DNA of 62,000 nucleotides, taken from positions 1 through 62,000 of the forward strand of contig RPFO01002136.1 of assembly GCA_009746045.1 (NCBI GenBank). Direction: 5' to 3'. A program made the position numbers and the translations under genes. The notes beneath the pieces are model-generated. The model was not told the DNA's origin. It made no database searches and saw nothing but the letters and a program-made list of their open reading frames with translations. Source of the stretch: Mesostigma viride. Taxonomy: Eukaryota > Streptophyta > Mesostigmatophyceae > Mesostigmatales > Mesostigmataceae. Positions 13,501 through 25,989 of the stretch are shown here, piece by piece. Positions within the stretch are counted from its first letter, which is position 1; each line of letters opens with the position of its first letter.

Positions 13501-16500
13501 GACCTTTGCGAGTCCTTTTTCTTTCCTGTGCGCCATGTCTTGCGCCGCTGGCATGCAGGTGTGGTGCGCCAACATCCTGGAAGCGGACAAGGTGAGAGTT
13601 CCCACGAACAATATTGGAATGCCTGGGGTTGATGAGCGAAGCAGAATTGCCTGCTCGGGGTGCTACGCAGTGCTAGGGGGGCGAGCACAGCAGCACAGCA
13701 CTTGTGCAGCTTGCGTCGTTGTTTGGTGGTTGAAAAAACACAAGTACACGCATCACATGGTGCCTTGCCTACGCGACCGACGCCCGTTCGGAACGCAGTT
13801 GTTATTGTCAGGCGTGTGTGCGTGGAGCCGTGCTGTGTGGTGCCTCGATGGCACGAGACAACGAAGACCATGACGTTCCGCATTGCGATGATGCGCAGCT
13901 CATGTTTTGTTGCATCTATAGCATGGCAGGCTGACAAAACATGTCACGTGTGTATTTCTGTCGCATGTCTGGCTGGCTGGATATCTCATGTTTTGCTTCT
14001 CATGCAGGAATGGCTCATTTTCCCCCGCAGCTCATGCATTGAGACTCCATCAAGGATAGAGTAGTCTTGTATCTGAAAGTGAGCTGACGAACCCGTCCTC
14101 TTTTCATCATTATTGTACCACCCTGTCTCCCCCATGTTATCTCCTCCCTGTCACTTGAACCCACCCACCCACCCTTGCAGCTGAGCCCCCCAAAGCAGAA
14201 CGAGCAGGGCCGCTGCTGGACGCCGGCACCTGTCGACCTGTTCCGCATCCTCAACGAGCAGATCGCGGCGGTGCAGGACACGACGAGGGGGAGGCTGCTG
14301 CTGCGCGTGGGGCAGGCCGTGCTCAAGGTGGGGGGAGTGTGTTTACACTGTTGTGCTGCTATCTGTACTAATGTACTACAGTACTGTTAGCTGGTGCTAC
14401 TGTACTGTTGGATGATACTCCCGTACTGTAAGCTGGTGTCGTCACTAGATTAGGATACAGATAAATGATGGCAACCGTTGGAGGGGCAAGCCGTACTAGG
14501 GGGGGGCGCAAGGCGGGATTATACTTGGCATATATATATTGATCATCCGCTATGAGTCAGCCATGCTTTGCCAATGCAGAGAGCCACTCTCTGCTGAGAC
14601 GCCATCATGCTCTAGCCATGATCATCTTCCATCCCATGTCCGCAACTTTGCAGAGCTGCTGGAATACATGGTGGTGCAGGTGCACCTCAGTCGTGCACCC
14701 CGAGTAGGTGGCAGTTTACACCCACCACCTGCAGGTTGTCGCCTAGAATGTATTAAAAACCATATGCCCCTTCTCAGGGATATGTGTTACATATCCTCCC
14801 CACGGAGGTATTCCTTAATTAATTAATTAATATATTGATCTAAATATAGACAGGGCTTGTGGCTATGTGGGGGCAGTTCTGCTCAAGTGCAGCGTACCTC
14901 TCCATCCCTCGCTGCCCTCGCTTTAGGCGGTTAGGGACTACAGTGGGGCATGCCTTGCTGGTTCGAGAAGCAAAGGCAGCATGTAGTCATGAGTGACCCC
15001 AAGGGGCAAGCCGTGTTTAGAAGTGCAGGGCATAAGAGCGGGCTAGCACAGATTTCTGATGTGAATTAACTTTCTGTCATGGCAAGTTGGGCTGGCATGG
15101 TAATGGGGATCTGGTGCCTATCCTTTCGTGGTCACCTGCTTATACTGTCACCTGCTCATGCGTGTGGGGATTTGGTGCCTATCCTTTCGCGGTCACCTGC
15201 TCATACTGTCACCTGCTCATGCTTGCACCTGCTTATGCTTGCACGGGTTTATGCTGTCTACGGCCATGTTGCTGCTGCCCAGGTGATGCAAGAGTTCCAG
15301 ATGAGCGTGGTGGAGCAGGTGTCGCAGGGCCCCGACGAATTCGGCCTCGAGGGCATGTGCGCCAAGGTGAGCGCGACCATGCCGCGCGTTGCCCCATCAG
15401 GACAGTACCGGCTGCTGACTCCAAGTCCTCTGGCCACCCCTGTAGCAGCTGTATCCGTCGTTGGACTTGTCTTTTTTTTTTCCCATCCCTGTCATCCTCG
15501 TATCATGGTCGTCATTGTCATCACTGCTGCGACTGACAGGGTATGGTAACAAGATGGTAACAAAGCGCACTTTGCATGTAAGAAAATGGCACGCCAATCG
15601 TTCGAACAATATGGTCTCACTGCCATGAGGGCCTTTCGTCGTGTCTGCTCATCCACCGTGGCGGCGCCGCCACCAGGTGAACAACTTCAAGCGCAGCTAC
15701 GAGCTGGCGATGGAGATCGGGGAGGCCTTCAACGACGCGCTGGACCCGAACGAGGGGAAGGTGAGAATGAGCTCCCGTTAGACATCAGGTGGTCTCGGCA
15801 TATCGATACTCCTGGTTGATGTTGTAGGCACAGCACTGGCGGTCTAGTCACGGCCTGAAGATAGCCTTGGGTGCTTCATGGCTTTTCACAACTGGTCTTT
15901 GAGGCTAACTACATATCTGGGTGGTAGTTAAGGCTGAATCACTGCATTTGAGTACAATGGCTTGAGGGGCTGCCCAGGAGTTCCCAACCCATTCGCATGT
16001 GCCTGTTGTCTGTCGGAAGAAAAGTAGTTATTGTTTAGGCTAGCACATAGAGGATGCGGGAACCAGCTGGCCCAGCCATGCTACATTTTCTTTTCCTCAA
16101 GTCAACTCTGCCCACCAGAACGAACTCGGCCTGCCCAATGGCTGTGCTTGTAAATTGCCCATGGGTGGGTGTGCTGACATGCTCATGTGCTCATCGTGTC
16201 GTCACCACTTTCCTCCGTGATGACATCGTCGAACGCACTCAGATCGACTTCAAGACGGTGGCACAGGGCTTCTTGGATGTGGCCAAGGTACGCGGGATTA
16301 CGGGTAACAAATAACACGCCCTTCCTTTTATACCTCTCATGTAGACCGTCATTTGCAGCATGGGGTCACCCTTAGCCACACCAAAAAAATGAAATGATGT
16401 TGCGGCTTGCTCCCGCTGGTGCCCTCGTCTTACTCACCTTTGAATGAAATCATCGCCCCCCTATCTCTTGGCCCAGACTTTCCCACGCTGTGGCTTCATT

Positions 16501-19500
16501 TCCCCCCCCCCGGCGCTGCCTATCTTCCTACTATAGACTCACCCAGGAAGACAAAGATCGGGACTTCCCCTTTTGTTCATCCCGTCATACCCGCAGGGTG
16601 TGCTGCCTTTGTAGTCCATGCTCGCCCACCAAACACTCGTTTTTGTGCACCGGACCCGCCACACCTACAGGACGCGCTCAAGGTGCTGTGCCGCGCCATG
16701 TTCAGCGACCCAGGCCTGGCACAGCTCATGAGCCGATTCTTCGAGTCAGGTGGGTGGACAGGGGCCCAGTGCCAGCGATGGACACTGTGCTCTGCCGATA
16801 CGAAGAACAACATCCCAATGGGCCATGCATGTGTTTCTTCTGCACTATGTAGTAACACCTTCGTTTTCTCCACATCCAGGATCGCTTTCGAAGGCATCAC
16901 TTGCCACGCAGTCTTGTTACAGCAATGGAGGCACTGTGAGCACCGTACCTCTCTTTCTGCATCGAGGATCACTCACGCTGAGTTAAGGAGTTCCGGCATC
17001 CCATCTGCATTTGCTGCTCATGCTCCCTACTGGACTGTGTACACTTTGTACGTGCCGGGGTGGGATAGGTGGGTGTCTTCTTCCCCCCCCCCCCCCCCCC
17101 CCCCCCTTACCCGTATTCCCCCGCCCCTCTTTTCCCCGTCATGCATCATCATGACTCGTATGCCCCTTATGGATCATCATGAACCCACCCTCATGCATCT
17201 GTACTGCCCGGACATGGCGGTTGGCTCCAGATTGGTACGACGGCAGCGTGACGGCGACGGTGCTGGAGACGCTGCGCGATTACTTCAACGACTTTACAGC
17301 GTGAGTGGCATGCCGCCGCCCTGCTCATTACTTTGGGTGCAGTCATTCACGCCTTAAAGTTGGGTGTTTAGTACACATGGGTTCAAGGCCACCGGTATGC
17401 AAGACCTTAGCCTAGGGAATGTAGAAAGCACACCCTGAAACTGATAGTCTCACACACCTCTCGTTATTCACCCTGGCACTTAGTATGTTATGCTGGGTGG
17501 GAGGCCCCAGAGGGGGGGGGGACTGACTATTACTACTACTACGGCAGTCCTCTCAAGTAACTATGACTAGATTTTCCTTGAATCAGTCAGCGAAAAAAAG
17601 ATTGTCCTGTCCAGATTGTCGTTAATACTTAATTAACTAGTTTTATGACTGGTTTTTCTGTGTACAGGGTGTGTGAGGGCATTTGAAAGCCCTGCGTTCA
17701 CACCTCCTCTGCTCCCCGTTTGCCTGGCACTTGACCCTTGTGCTTCACACGGGGTGCAACGCGTGCACGGCGTGGGCTCGCGGTTGCGTGCACCAGCTTT
17801 CTGGAGGAGGACATGTTTTCGCAATTCGCCGAGTTTGTGCTCGAGCAGGTCACAGTGGACTACGCCAGTGCGCTGCTCAAGCAGGTAGGGGCACCCCTCT
17901 TCCCTTCATGGGGTAAGTTTGGCCAGCCTTGGATATAGGGGGGGTGATTTGTGAAAATGTTTGCTGGCAGCAGCTTGTGAGCCGCTAGACTTACGTTGTC
18001 AGTTAGTGGACTGTTCCTCCTGGGTCTTTCAAGGCTTGGATGTTGACTTTTAATAGGATGTATTTTTAAAAGTGAGTAATGGGATTTTCCAAGGCAGGGC
18101 TACTATGATATGACCGACGGGCTTGGATCTAACAAGTGCATCTGCCAATTCTCTAGGACAGCAGTCCTGTGTTTCCTATGAAGCCGCGTACTTGTGAATA
18201 CAGCTGAGGTTTAGGGAATAGGGGAAGTGGGGGGCAGAATAAGGGAAGGGCTCACTATCGGCTTGGAGGGAACGCCAGTGAGTATCTTTGTTGTAGCACT
18301 TTCTGGCTGCATGTATCACGTCAGTACATGATTTCGATTTTTCTAGGCCCATGCACCCAGGGACAGTACCAGACATACATGGTGCGCTCACTGCTTTGAT
18401 GGCGTGGTTGCTTGTGAAAAGGCCATTTTTAGGCACAAAAAGTTTCTCTTTTGTTGAAGTTCGTTACTTGCAAATAGAACAGATGCTGCAAGATTGTGAG
18501 TGATCCGTTGGCTGGCTGATGTAGTCATTATCAGGTTTTTGGGAGGCGAAGGAAGGATAGCGTGCCCGATGCCACACTGAAAGGGATGTTGTGCAACATT
18601 TGTGAGCCAGTCATTGTGTGCAGCGTGCGGTCTGCGACTTTTGTTAGTTTGTTTGCTCAGCGCTGGAGCTTGCTTGAGGCATGCAAGATCCGGTGAGGTG
18701 GTTCATTTGCATGCCACCATCTTGAAGGCTGGCTAAGAACACCCTGTTTGCCATACAATTTAGGCTGCGAGGCACGGCACCTAGATCTGCAACTTGCGAA
18801 TCGCACGGGGCTTTCTCCTGCCTAGATAATTCCATGCCTGGGTGAGAATGCTTGGGGGGGTTCGGTAGATCCATCAGGGCGGTGGCCTGCATCTGAATAT
18901 GAAAATTTGGTGCATGAAGAACTGTGCCTAAACCCATGGTTTTGCCAGTTGACTGCTTCCCACAACCAAACTTCTCTCCCAGCTCCACTCAAGCATACAT
19001 GGAGTGTATTTGCTGTCTCTTTCCTGCTGTCCCTTTCCCAATCTGTACTCTTGCAGAAGCAATCCATCCAGGACGCCACCGTGCGCCGCATGGAACAAGA
19101 CGAGGCGGCCTTCGGGCTCTTCTTCGAGAGCTACGTCGCCCGGGATGTGCGTGCGCGCGCCAGCAGTTTGAGCTCATTGTTTGCAGTTGGAGAAGGGTTT
19201 GGTTTTTGTAGGTAGCTGTTGAAGGAGGAATCATGCGTGCGCGTGAGGGTAGCTTTTGGATGGTACTGGTGATATCCGTTGATGTGCAGACGGCGGGCAA
19301 GAGGTTGGGGGCACATGCGTCAATCAATGCTGATGTGGTTTGTGTGTAATGTGACCAGATGATGTCAGCATTCTTCTGGTTTGCTGGGCGAGGCAAGGAG
19401 CCACTCTGGATGCACCATAGGCCTTCTTGTGACAGGCAGGGGATGATGAGCAAGGAGCTTCCTTATTCAGGCAGGCAGGCATTCCCCCAGATATTCGGAC

Positions 19501-22206
19501 AGATAGGGGTGTCCCCAAGATCGAAGAAGGGGATTGACTTGCATCTGTCAGTCATGGTCCCAGTAGCTGCCTTCCAGCGCAGGTTATTATCCTTTTTACG
19601 TGTTGCGGGTGCCGGCACACAAGAGCAGGCTCAGCAAGGGGGCAGCACAATGCTTCTCCCTGCCACCGGGATCCTGCCACTATAATTTTAGACTTTGCTT
19701 CAGCTGCCCAGTACTTGTTCTTTTTTCACTATGTATCAATTGGTGGACGCAATGTGCCTGCATCACTTACCATGAATAACTCTTTTTTTTTTTCTCGCTC
19801 ACGCTCCACTCGTGACTAGCTTTATAAGAATGTAATGCCTCAACTGGCTGCATGCCCCTTCATCCCCTTTCCATCACCCGCTCGCTGCTATCCCATGAGT
19901 ATATAGTTCTCTGCTGCAACCGGCTGCATCAAGTGGCTCGCTGGTCAACCATCCTGGTTGCATCATCGGCTCGCTCCCCCCCTCTCCATCCTTTTGCTCA
20001 CCCCCCCCCTTGCAGGTCATGGAGCGCAAGATGCAGCCCGTCAACGACCTGCGCGAGCTGGCGTCCTCCGACAGCGTGGAGTCCTTTGTGCTCTCCTTCA
20101 ACTCCATCCTGCAGAACTCGCCGGGGGCAAACGTAAGCTGGGAGAAGTCGATGGGGATCTTCCCTTGTCTCCATGCTCCTGACGAAGTAGCTGGAGTTGG
20201 GTTTAGCCCAACACGGCACTCTACAGTTGCCTTGCCACACTGGGCATGGCAGCGGTGTCCTCGCAAGCATTCTTTTTACTTATACTAACACAGGCATCCG
20301 AGAGCACAGGCATCCGAGAGAATTCCCACCGGTATGCGTGCGCTGCCTGGTGGCCACCAAGCTCGATGTTTTGGCTGGGCCTTGATGGCCACGGTGTTCC
20401 ACGTCGGAGCATAGCCAGGTTTCCCTCTCATGCTCGTTATCTCCTTGCCCCATGGACCATGTTAGTGATTGCAACGCTCTCTTAAAATCTTGCCAGCCCC
20501 TTTCTTCTACAGGATGCAGCCATCTCTCGTGCCTCATGAATGCGGGTGCGCTGGCACTTGTCTTGGTATAATGCCTCATGCATGGCAGCATTTTTGGGTG
20601 GGCTGTCTCTGGTTGACTGCTTTGATTTTCTGCCGTGACCGATGCTCACCTGGCCAACCCCCGCTTGCTGGCTGGCCCAACCCCGCTTCTTGCTGCCCAG
20701 ATCAACTACGTGTCGCGCGTGCTGGCGCTGCGCATGGACATGTCCAAGGCCGACCGCAACGAGGTGGGTGCATCCGGGTGGCTGGAACTGTGCTGGCAGA
20801 TGTGCATGGGCACATGGGCACGACTGGGGGCATATTGGTCATAACTGGGGCCATTCACGCCGCTGGGGATTAGGCTTGCGTGGGTGCATGCGTGCATTGG
20901 GGCATGGGGGCAGGGGGCAGGGGGCATGGGGGCACGGGGGCATGGGGGCACGGGGGCATGGGGGCATGGGGGCATGGGGGCATGGGGGCATGGGGGCATG
21001 GGGGCATGGGGGCATGGGGGCATGGGGGCATGGGGGCATGGGGGCATGGGGGCATGGGGGCATGGGGGCATGGGGGCATGGGGGCATGGGGGCATGGGGG
21101 CATGGGGGCATGAGCTAGTGAATGGGGTACTTTCCAGAACATGCTGAACAAGCCTGAAATGTTGCAAGCCGGTGTCTTTGGGAGTGGAATTTGATTTTCA
21201 AGGTCTCCTAGCGAAATCCCGAGCAGTAGAGCAGAGATGCTGTGGCACTTTGTCCTGAAGGCTTCACGCATGTTGGCAATGTCAAGGTGTCTTGTCTGTT
21301 CTTCGGCGATTTCGGGGAAAAGGCGTGCTCCCTACAGGCTCCCTAGAGGATTGGAACTGTGTTCTAATCCCAGCTTGTTTGGAATGCCAGCAGGCACTCC
21401 GGCGTATCCCTGCCAGCGCATCTGCATATGCCGGCTTTGTGTCACTGTCAGAATGTGGTCAAACCTATGATAGTATAGCATTGATGTAGTTGAAATGGAA
21501 CCAATTGGCAGGAATTAGGATGAATTTGATCAAGACAAAGTACATGATTGTTAGGTGTACTGCTTGTCTTATGTGTGGCAGTCTGAGCAGCCGAAACCGA
21601 AAATGCATTGCAGTATATAGCATTTGATTTATTACACAATAATTATGCAAGCAAATATATGGATCTAATCAGCGCATGAGTGGTACGATATGTCCCGCGT
21701 TGATGGTATCAGAGGGGCTTCCCACTTCGTGTCTCTCTTCACCGGTTGCCGTGTCAGCGATCCAGGGTGTGAAGCTAGCAAACACTTCACTGGATGAATC
21801 CGATGTCTTGCGATGATGCATGCAGACTAAGTTACTGAATGGGTTCGACAGTTTTCAGGCATTTTTGCCAATGCCATTCCACTGCTTTACTTTCTTCCGC
21901 AAAGCACCTGTCCCAATCTGCAATTTCTCCGCTACCCCATCATGCCCTTGCCTATAGTGAATCCTGAAAACATTGCCTGCAATCTTTCGCAACTGCTAAT
22001 TAGTGTGCTTTGTTGCACTACCTCCTTTGGGCAACTTTACTCTCCAGGTTCTGGAGCAATGCAAAGAGATCTACAACAGCCACCTTGCCTCCACCAAGGG
22101 GCAGCCTACCAATGAGACTTTCTTTTCAGCGGTTCGCGAGCTCATGCCACCACAGCCTGGTGGCAAGGATGCCGGCGGCAAAAAGAAGGGATGGTTTGGA
22201 CTGTAA
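7518..22206 (+). CDS. SEC6: Exocyst complex subunit SEC6 / EXOC3, 5'-partial, 20 exons
   Basis: SEC6 is a helical-rod subunit of the exocyst, which tethers secretory vesicles to the plasma membrane. Exons chosen by splice sites and unbroken phase: 7518-7606, 8083-8175, 8917-8943, 9326-9506, 10325-10369, 10853-10908, 11544-11652, 12547-12696, 13559-13591, 14181-14327, 15283-15366, 15677-15760, 16243-16287, 16671-16749, 17231-17300, 17797-17884, 19057-19146, 20016-20132, 20701-20763, 22048-22206 (TAA). They join to 1,809 bp (602 aa) with all phases matching. Family signatures recalled from plant SEC6 appear in order: SPATLVRVAKVVELQE, PCFPPRFELF, FSDRAEDLSNTDILK, NILEADK, TPAPVDLFRIL, DLRELASSDSVESF and VLEQCKEIYNS. 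Plant SEC6 is about 750 aa, so roughly 150 N-terminal residues lie upstream or are lost. The intron after 12696 has a GC donor. The tail is glycine/lysine-rich and ends KKKGWFGL. Confidence 0.93.
10206..10280. repeat. 19-bp tandem repeat in a SEC6 intron, 4 copies
   Basis: Four consecutive copies of GTGCTTGCCTTGTGTGGTG start at 10206, 10225, 10244 and 10263, the last diverging at its end. They lie in the intron before the exon at 10325. No coding role. Confidence 0.9.
12843..12914. repeat. 36-bp tandem duplication in a SEC6 intron
   Basis: Two copies of a 36-bp unit beginning CAGCAGCATCTGGCCAGAAC start at 12843 and 12879 and differ by about one base. Intronic. Confidence 0.9.
15105..15240. 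repeat. 61-bp tandem duplication in a SEC6 intron
   Basis: GGGGATCTGGTGCCTATCC at 15105 recurs as GGGGATTTGGTGCCTATCC at 15166, with the following GGTCACCTGCT blocks also duplicated and a short TGCACCTGCTTATGCT extension. Intronic, ending about 40 bp before the acceptor at 15282. Confidence 0.85.
17083..17106. repeat. 24-C homopolymer in a SEC6 intron
   Basis: An uninterrupted C tract in the intron 16750-17230, about 125 bp before the acceptor. Its length is likely uncertain because homopolymers are prone to sequencing error. Confidence 0.9.
20901..21112. repeat. (GGGGGCAT)n array in the last SEC6 intron
   Basis: About 26 copies of an 8-bp G-rich unit, with CACGGGGG and GGGGCAGG variants only at the 5' end. 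G5 runs every eight bases on the sense strand make this a strong G-quadruplex candidate in both DNA and nascent SEC6 RNA. It lies in the intron 20764-22047. The open frames on both strands are repeat artefacts. Confidence 0.95.
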
Positions 22207-23129
22207 ATAGCACCTTTCTTGATACCACGATGAACTGTGAATCCAACAAAAAATGTAGTGGTTGAAGAAGGCCACGATTCAAAGCTGTCTTGAAATTGAT
22301 GTCCTTACAATCATCAATTTAATATGCTTTATCCCGGCATGATCTGTGGCTCGATCTGCCACAAACTCTCCTATTTTTCCGTAGTTAACTTCTTTTAGCT
22401 GTCAGGACCCATTCATTCATCCATTCATTCATTCATTCATTCATTCATTCACTCACGCGCCTCTGTTGGGAGAGTCACGGGGTACCAACTTTTGAGTAGG
22501 TACCTTTCATCCCTGATTGATGCACAGCAAGAAGGGGGCATGGGTACCCCCCCCCCCCTCTCTCGTTTCCTTGACAGGCAGGCCACGTACAGGTTCAATT
22601 AAACTGCTCGCTGGGAGAGTCTAGCAACTACTGTGGGTGCAATAAAGCTTTGACATATAGCAAAAGCATAGCGGATGCAATACGTAGGGCTGCCCCATGA
22701 TCCAGTGGCCACAGATAGGCTCGGAACTCATTTAGAGGCGCCGGTTTGTGTCAGGACCCATACATAGCCATGTCGGCCTAGCGGTGTGGCCCTTGCGCAT
22801 ATAGCCTGGTATAAATAGCAGGATGAGGTCGGACACACTGGCCTAGTAGGTAGTGCTTTCTGGTTCACAACCATTACTAGCTGTGAGTAAATGCTGTGAA
22901 GATCGATGGCGGGCCATCACTGTTGTGGCCCGATCGTAGACAAGATCCCGTTTAATATACATGGGTGGATCAGCCCAGGTGGTCAACCAGCTATAGGAGT
23001 CATGCTGAAAATTTCAATGTCGTCCCAATCAAGGTTTAATTGGCCTGAAGCAGCACTTGGAGCTAGATATCACAGTACTGATCCCATGCACATGCAGATT
23101 CTGCGCAGCCTAAGATGTTCTTGTGGCAT
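22207..23129. other. SEC6 3' flank and intergenic DNA
   Basis: This holds the presumed SEC6 3' UTR, a short (ATTC)n patch at 22411-22450, and a segment at 22630-22745 that recurs in diverged form at 40875-40977 (shared words GTGGGTGCAATA and AGCAAAAGCATAGCGGATGCA). No gene is recognised. Confidence 0.6.
22630..22745. repeat. Dispersed repeat, copy 1 (second copy 40875-40977)
   Basis: It shares GTGGGTGCAATA, AGCAAAAGCATAGCGGATGCA and the later AGGCTCG...AACT...AGAGG..CGGTTT pattern with 40875-40977. The copies are diverged and no coding sequence is seen, so this is a probable old non-autonomous element. Confidence 0.65.
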
Positions 23130-23907
23130 TTCATTCATTCATTCATTCATTCATTCATTCATTCATTCATTCATTCATTCATTCATTCATTCATTCATTC
23201 ATTCATTCATTCATTCATTCATTCATTCATTCATTCATTCATTCATTCATTCATTCATTCATTCATTCATTCATTCATTCATTCATTCATTCATTCATTC
23301 ATTCATGCATTCATTCATTCATGCATTCATTCATCCATTCATTCATTCATTCATTCATTCATTCATTCATTCATTCATTCATTCATTCATTCATTCATTC
23401 ATTCATTCATTCATTCATTCATTCATTCATTCATTCATTCATTCATTCATTCATTCATTCATTCATTCATTCATTCATTCATTCATTCATTCATTCATTC
23501 ATTCATTCATTCATTCATTCATTCATTCATTCATTCATTCATTCATTCATTCATTCATTCATTCATTCATTCATTCATTCATTCATTCATTCATTCATTC
23601 ATTCATTCATTCATTCATTCATTCATTCATTCATTCATTCATTCATTCATTCATTCATTCATTCATTCATTCATTCATTCATTCATTCATTCATTCATTC
23701 ATTCATTCATTCATTCATTCATTCATTCATTCATTCATTCATTCATTCATTCATTCATTCATTCATTCATTCATTCATTCATTCATTCATTCATTCATTC
23801 ATTCATTCATTCATTCATTCATTCATTCATTCATTCATTCATTCATTCATTCATTCATTCATTCATTCATTCATTCATTCATTCATTCATTCATTCATTC
23901 ATTCATT
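23130..23907. repeat. (ATTC)n microsatellite, about 194 copies
   Basis: About 777 bp of near-perfect tetranucleotide repeat. The only interruptions are two ATGC and one ATCC variants clustered at about 23305-23338. Because the unit is 4 bp, all three plus frames read the same SFIH-type peptide, so no protein is implied. Small patches of the same repeat occur at 22411-22450 and 25726-25748. Confidence 0.97.
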
Positions 23908-24948
23908 TTCTGAGCTATCTGCTCATTTTATAGTTATGTTGCGGCGGGCTCAAAGGGGGCCGATCTGCCGCCTGTAGCGTAGCTCTACCGTACGTCACCT
24001 ACACCATGTAAGGTGCTTGTTGTTACTTAGGACTAGAGAGAGAAAGGGACCGGCGGTGCGCCGGTACTAGTGCCTACTGGCAACCGTGCCCGCCCTTGAT
24101 TGAGGGGGGCGCGGCGCCTTGAGACATGTGCTTTGTTTTCCATTTTCACACCGTACTTAGAGTGGTGTGGTGAACGTAGGGAGGCCTTTTTGCAGCTCTG
24201 TCGACGACCCATTCTGGGGCGTGTGTGCACTGCTATGGCGGTGCCGAATGTAAATCACAGCTACCGGCCTCCGAATTATTATTCGGGGGCCTGTTTTATT
24301 TAAAGTTATGACGGCTGCGCGACGGGGGTCGGCAGCACCCCAAGAATTTGCCATTCGAAGTGCGGGCGGTAGCTGCCAGTGCCAGATTGTGTATTTTTGC
24401 TCGCCCGTTGTACTCGCCACCCCGAGCTCGCGGGAGGGGTCTGGATAGACGCGGGAGTGACTCTTGATCGGACAACTAAAGCGGGGCAATCGTGGTGCTT
24501 GGGTGGCAACAGCTACAGGCGGAGGGGGATTACGCCTCAGGCAAATTCGCTGGGTATCGGATGCGCTGGGCCTGGCTAATAAATGTCGATAGTGCATGAG
24601 GGCGCTATGCGAGCAGGAAGAAGGCGGAGCCGAGCCCCCAGGCCAGCACAGGAGCGGGGTGGCTGCAGCCCCAGCGCCAAGGGGGGCAGCACCCTAAACA
24701 GCCTAACATTTCCTCGTGCTAATTGAGTCGACAGCGGCCGGAGGCCAGGGCGGAATGGCGGGGTCGTTGACGCGTAATTTAAGCGGGGACGAGTTGTTGG
24801 GACTGACGGTGCACAGCGGGGAAGGGGAAGGATGTTAGGGCGGGGCATGGTGCCAAGGCGAGGGGGGAATTTAAGCCGCGGCGCGGTTTCGGGGGTAATC
24901 CGTAAGGAAACCCCCACATTGGTTTGCGCAGCTTTCCTGAAAAAAATT

Positions 24949-25057
24949 TTCCCCTCGCGGGGGGCGCGTGAAAACGGCAAAGGCTCCGCTACGCCCGCCC
25001 AAAGGCGGCGGGCTCCGCTTTGCCTTTGCCGTTTTCACGCGCCCCCCTCGAGGGGGG
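24949..25057. repeat. Long inverted repeat (25-bp perfect core stem)
   Basis: The left arm at 24959-24983 (core GCGTGAAAACGGCAAAGG) is perfectly complementary to the right arm at 25023-25047 (core CCTTTGCCGTTTTCACGC). Pairing extends outward with one mismatch through the CCCCTCG/CGAGGGG flanks to a stem of about 33 bp. The loop holds a second small palindrome, GCCCGCC...GGCGGGC. No open frame spans it. Confidence 0.9.
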
Positions 25058-25147
25058 GGGGGTGCGTGTGGAACCCGGCAGTACGGTCCGGCTTTGTTTT
25101 AAGAAAATGCATTATATACCATAATAAAGCTCCACTCGGCTGCGGCT

Positions 25148-25190
25148 GCGCCAAGGCTCGTGACACCATGGCGATGGTGAGCCTTGGCGC
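25148..25190. repeat. 12-bp-stem hairpin
   Basis: GCGCCAAGGCTC at 25148-25159 pairs perfectly with GAGCCTTGGCGC at 25179-25190 across a 19-base loop. Function unknown. Confidence 0.85.
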
Positions 25191-25989
25191 TAGGAGGTCC
25201 GCAGCCATCATTATCACCACGATGGGGGGTAATGGGGCCAGTGGCAGTGGCTCTACCCTCGGGAAATTCCAGCGGCTTTGCCGGTGGGCTGGTGATGGTG
25301 GTTGGGTGAGCTGGAGACGTTCCCAGGTGGCATAAGTCCTAAAGCGGCAGCACTGGGATGCGCCCCTCTAAGAAGGGGAACGCATGTGGCTCCGCCCTGC
25401 GTCCGCCGGGAGACCGTAGCGGCCACACGGGGGCGGGAAGGGGGGCATCATCATGCCAACAAGAGCCCAGCATTCCAAGTGGTTGCGTTCCTACCACCAG
25501 GGCTGGAAACGGCCTGGGTGGCCAGAGATGGTGATGTGGGACAAGATTGGACCAAGGGGGCATGTGCTGGGCCCCAGCATGGTGAACTGGCCTAACTTGA
25601 CAATGACTTGTACAATGATTTTGATGGTGTGGCTAGGCTCAACTGTTAAAGCCTGCACACACTTATTGTAATAAACTTGTTTCTCTGGTAGGAAGGCACT
25701 CCAATGGACCTTAGCTTCAGCACCTATTCATTCATTCATTCATTCATTAACTAACACGCGTAACAGCGTTACGTGAGCATATCATGCATATCATGACGAG
25801 GACTTGAATTGCCATGATGTCAACGGGGGGTTTGCTGGTAGCATAACTTGCTCAAGATGCTACCAGCAGTACTCTGAAGAGACTGCCATGCAGAAACGAC
25901 TGGCAAGTCCATGGCGTTGTTCTTCAGCTTGACCCATGACGGCGGGCAGCTCGTTCGTTAATTGCATGATCCTCAGGCTACTATGGCAG

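Larger units (their letters stand above)
23908..25725. other. GC-rich intergenic block with palindromes, no recognised gene
   Basis: A compositionally distinct block with C/G runs. It contains a long inverted repeat (24949-25057) and a 12-bp-stem hairpin (25148-25190). A plus open frame at 25453-25671, preceding TTGTAATAAAC, reads WLRSYHQGWKRPGWPE and MVMWDKIGPRG but matches no family I recognise; it could be the tail of another retroelement. GC-rich palindromic clusters are common in chlorophyte organelle genomes, so an organelle-derived insertion is possible but unproven. Confidence 0.4.

Noticed and set aside
20839-21167. HGGMGAWGHGG and PCPHAPMP open frames
   Set aside because: Produced by the GGGGGCAT repeat inside a SEC6 intron.
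22906-23977. Open frames of repeated FIHS
   Set aside because: Translation of an ATTC microsatellite, identical in all three frames.
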